Below, one piece after another: positions 62,313-64,000 of a stretch of DNA of 64,000 bases (position 1 is the stretch's first letter; each line of letters opens with the position of its first letter). The position numbers and the translations under genes are program-made. The stretch is from Saccharopolyspora ipomoeae (GTDB taxonomy: Bacteria; Actinomycetota; Actinomycetes; Mycobacteriales; Pseudonocardiaceae). The DNA lies in the NCBI RefSeq assembly GCF_029952525.1, contig NZ_JASAOF010000024.1, positions 1-64,000 of the forward strand, in the 5' to 3' direction. A model generated the notes under the pieces. The model was given only the letters and a program-made list of their open reading frames with translations, was not told the DNA's origin and did not search any database.

Positions 62313-63575
62313 CTAATCGCGCACGGGGGACGGCGCCTCCTCCACCGGCAGGTCGCGGGTGTGGCGGAGCGGTGAGGTGAGCAGCCACGCCGACGACAGC
62401 AGGACGCCGATCGCCGCGATCCACAGCGTGGGGCGCATGCCGAGATGAGTCCCGCTGATGCCGCCGAGCAGGGCGCCGAACGGGGCGGTGGCGCGGAGCA
62501 TGAAGCGCATCGTGGCGTTCATCCGGCCCAGCAGGTGGTCGGGGCACAGCATCTGGCGGAAGCTGACCTCCACGACGTTCAGCGAGATGAGGCAGAACCC
62601 GCTGATCACACCGCCGATGGCGTACCACGCGACCTGCACGCCAGGACCGGTCAGCGGCACGAGCAGCATCCCGGCGCCGAGCCCGACGATCGCCACCAGC
62701 ATCAGCCGCGCCTGCCCGATCCGACGCGCGAGGGCGTTCGTGGTCAGCGCCGACGCCACCGCCCCGAGCGGGCCGATGCTGGCGAGCAGACCGACTTCTC
62801 CGGGCGACAGGCCGATCTCCAGCGACAGGAACGCGATCGCGATCGCGATGCTCATCGACTGGAAGAACACGACGCACGCCCCGCTGCACGCGATCGCCCG
62901 CAGGATCGGATGCCCGAAGACGAACCGCAGCCCCTCCCGGATCTCGGGCACCAACCGGGTGCGGCTCCGCTCCCGGGGAGGTTCGGAGGTCTTGATCGAG
63001 CGCAGCCATCCCGCCGACCACAGGAAGCTCAGCGCGTTCACGACGATCGCCACCGGCGCGGTGAGGAACTGCACCAGGAACCCGCCGGCGGCGGGCCCGG
63101 TCACCTCGGCGACCGACATGTTCGCCTGCAGCTTCGCGTTTCCCTCCACCAGCTGAGACCGGTCGACCAGGCGAGGCAGGTAGGACTGGTGCGCGACGTC
63201 GAAGAACACGGTCAGCACCCCGGCCACCGCCACGACCGCGTACAGCTGCCACAACGTGAGCACCCCGAACCAGGCCGCCACCGGCAGCGACCCCAGCGCG
63301 ACCGCCCGCCCCACGTCGGCGACCAGCAGCACGGGCCGATTCCGCCACCCGTCGCACCAAGCCCCGACCGGCAACCCGACGACCAGGAACGCAGCCGTCT
63401 CCAGCACGGCCAGCAACGACACCTGGAACGGCGAAGCCCCGAGCTCGCTGATCGCCAGCAGCGGCAGCACCACGAACCCGACCCGAGACCCGATCTGACT
63501 GAGCCCATCAGCAACCCAGAGCCGCCGGAAGTCGGCTCCCAGAGCCGATTTCGAAACGTCGGACGAGTTCGACAC
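62313..63575 (-). CDS. MFS transporter (drug-exporter-like)
   Basis: The 420-residue protein has about twelve membrane helices and the enterobactin-exporter/MefA-like pattern: FRRLWVADGLSQIGSRVGF at the start, VGLPVGAWCDGWRNRPVL near 70 (motif A) and ANMSVAEVTGPAAGGFLV near 150. It is a probable proton-driven exporter of a drug or metabolite. The start is GTG 63575, five bases after the GntR stop, so the regulator probably controls it. Confidence 0.88.
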   Translation of the reverse strand: MSNSSDVSKSALGADFRRLWVADGLSQIGSRVGFVVLPLLAISELGASPFQVSLLAVLETAAFLVVGLPVGAWCDGWRNRPVLLVADVGRAVALGSLPVAAWFGVLTLWQLYAVVAVAGVLTVFFDVAHQSYLPRLVDRSQLVEGNAKLQANMSVAEVTGPAAGGFLVQFLTAPVAIVVNALSFLWSAGWLRSIKTSEPPRERSRTRLVPEIREGLRFVFGHPILRAIACSGACVVFFQSMSIAIAIAFLSLEIGLSPGEVGLLASIGPLGAVASALTTNALARRIGQARLMLVAIVGLGAGMLLVPLTGPGVQVAWYAIGGVISGFCLISLNVVEVSFRQMLCPDHLLGRMNATMRFMLRATAPFGALLGGISGTHLGMRPTLWIAAIGVLLSSAWLLTSPLRHTRDLPVEEAPSPVRD

Positions 63576-63580
63576 GGGCG

Positions 63581-63835
63581 CTACTGCTGGGTGACGAAGG
63601 TGCCGCGTCCGTGCACCACGGTGATCGTGCCGGACTCGACCAGTGAGCTCAGCGCGCGCCGAACGGTCCCGCGCGCGACCCCGTAGAGCTCGGAGAGCTC
63701 GGCCTCGCTGGGCAGCCGAGATCCCCGCGCCAGCGCACCCGACTCGATGTCGGCGGTGACGTCGTCGGCGACCTGCTGCCAGATGGTCTTCGCCGCGCCG
63801 TGGTCGATACGGCCGGACCGGTCTTCCCAGGACAT
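63581..63835 (-). CDS. Short GntR-family transcription regulator
   Basis: The 84-residue protein is a winged helix of the GntR type (WQQVADDVTADIESGALARG, LPSEAELSELYGVARGTVRR, GTITVVHGRGTFV) without the C-terminal ligand domain, as in short actinobacterial regulators of plasmid or transporter genes. The ATG at 63835 fits the start of the winged helix. It leads a unit with the MFS gene and probably binds the repeats at 63882-63921. Confidence 0.88.
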   Translation of the reverse strand: MSWEDRSGRIDHGAAKTIWQQVADDVTADIESGALARGSRLPSEAELSELYGVARGTVRRALSSLVESGTITVVHGRGTFVTQQ

Positions 63836-63879
63836 GACACCCAGCCTGGTTACCCCATGACCTGTAAGGATGAACCTCT

Positions 63880-63921
63880 ACGTCTAGAGATGTCCAGAGA
63901 CGTACATAGTTGTCTATCTTG
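63880..63921. promoter_or_regulatory. Candidate GntR operator with 10-bp repeats
   Basis: Four adjacent 10-mers begin GT at 63882, 63892, 63902 and 63912 (GTCTAGAGAT, GTCCAGAGAC, GTACATAGTT, GTCTATCTTG), in phase with the DNA helix. ACGTCT/AGACGT arms at 63880-63885 and 63898-63903 add an inverted repeat. It lies about 45 bases upstream of the GntR gene and upstream of the divergent partial gene. Confidence 0.55.
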
Positions 63922-63964
63922 TGACCAGGTGGTTCGAGCGTGGCTGAAGTGGGGAGCGGACGAG

Positions 63965-64000
63965 GTGGAGCTGGAGGTCGTGATCGTCGACGACCGGGAG
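63965..64000 (+). CDS. Start of an unidentified gene, cut by the window end
   Basis: GTG 63965 follows GGGGAGCGGACGAG and opens VELEVVIVDDRE, which runs to the end of the window; an in-frame GTG at 63929 is also possible. Only 12 codons are visible. The divergent position next to the GntR operator suggests shared control. Confidence 0.4.
   Translation, partial: MELEVVIVDDRE

Overview
This window is high-GC actinobacterial chromosome with many GTG starts, frequent ATGA/GTGA stop-start overlaps and several likely leaderless starts. Gene content suggests the order Pseudonocardiales, perhaps a Saccharopolyspora-like genus: it has a full galactan and arabinan precursor pathway like that of Mycobacterium, but none of the mycolate genes (pks13, fadD32, antigen 85) that sit among these genes in mycobacteria. 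The genus is inference. No rRNA, tRNA, CRISPR array, insertion sequence or prophage was seen.

Layout. 1-2.9 kb: rRNA methyltransferase, a WS/DGAT-like acyltransferase and a small conserved protein. 2.9-10.6 kb: lipoprotein, rsgA, aroA, two tandem SRAP genes, a hydrolase, a YbaK deacylase and the thiol-stress pair sigR-rsrA. 10.8-20.7 kb: DevR-like regulator, DoxX and macro-domain proteins, pheA with a phosphatase, intradiol dioxygenase, septum-type membrane protein, a ygiB/ygiC-like pair and serS. 20.8-25.9 kb: HhH-GPD protein, F420-type oxidoreductase, HAD phosphatase, peptidoglycan amidase and a GT87 mannosyltransferase. 26.2-53.4 kb is a cell-wall arabinogalactan region: glf-glfT2-PAP2-ubiA, phoD, then a minus-strand group (methyltransferase, emb2, emb1, polyprenyl-phosphate GT2, GtrA, FAD oxidoreductase), dprE1-dprE2 behind a small coupled ORF, a second gtrA, emb3, glfT1 and the Wzt/Wzm export ABC pair. 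53.4-64 kb: Bpa proteasome activator, PLP-fold protein lacking its lysine, quinone oxidoreductase, secreted M28 peptidase, Spo0M and several small enzymes, a VOC protein and a GntR-MFS pair.

How the genes work together. Glf makes UDP-galactofuranose; GlfT1 and GlfT2 build galactan on a lipid carrier; the Wzm/Wzt pair probably exports it. UbiA, the PAP2 phosphatase, DprE1 and DprE2 make decaprenyl-phosphoryl-arabinose, the donor used outside the membrane by the three Emb-type GT-C enzymes. The GT2-GtrA-FAD genes fused by overlaps to emb1 look like an added lipid-linked sugar modification module.

The most unusual signal is non-coding. A composite intergenic element of roughly 300 bp occurs three times (32.76-33.35 kb twice, 46.87-47.18 kb once). 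It combines an AGTTTTCATGAAAACT palindrome, a large hairpin whose 19-nt arms change in a compensatory way between copies, and 61-62 bp tandem units. The palindrome alone occurs seven times, always between convergent genes. A second, unrelated 135-bp repeat occurs at 7.1 kb and, inverted, at 10.7 kb. All alignments and counts were made by eye.
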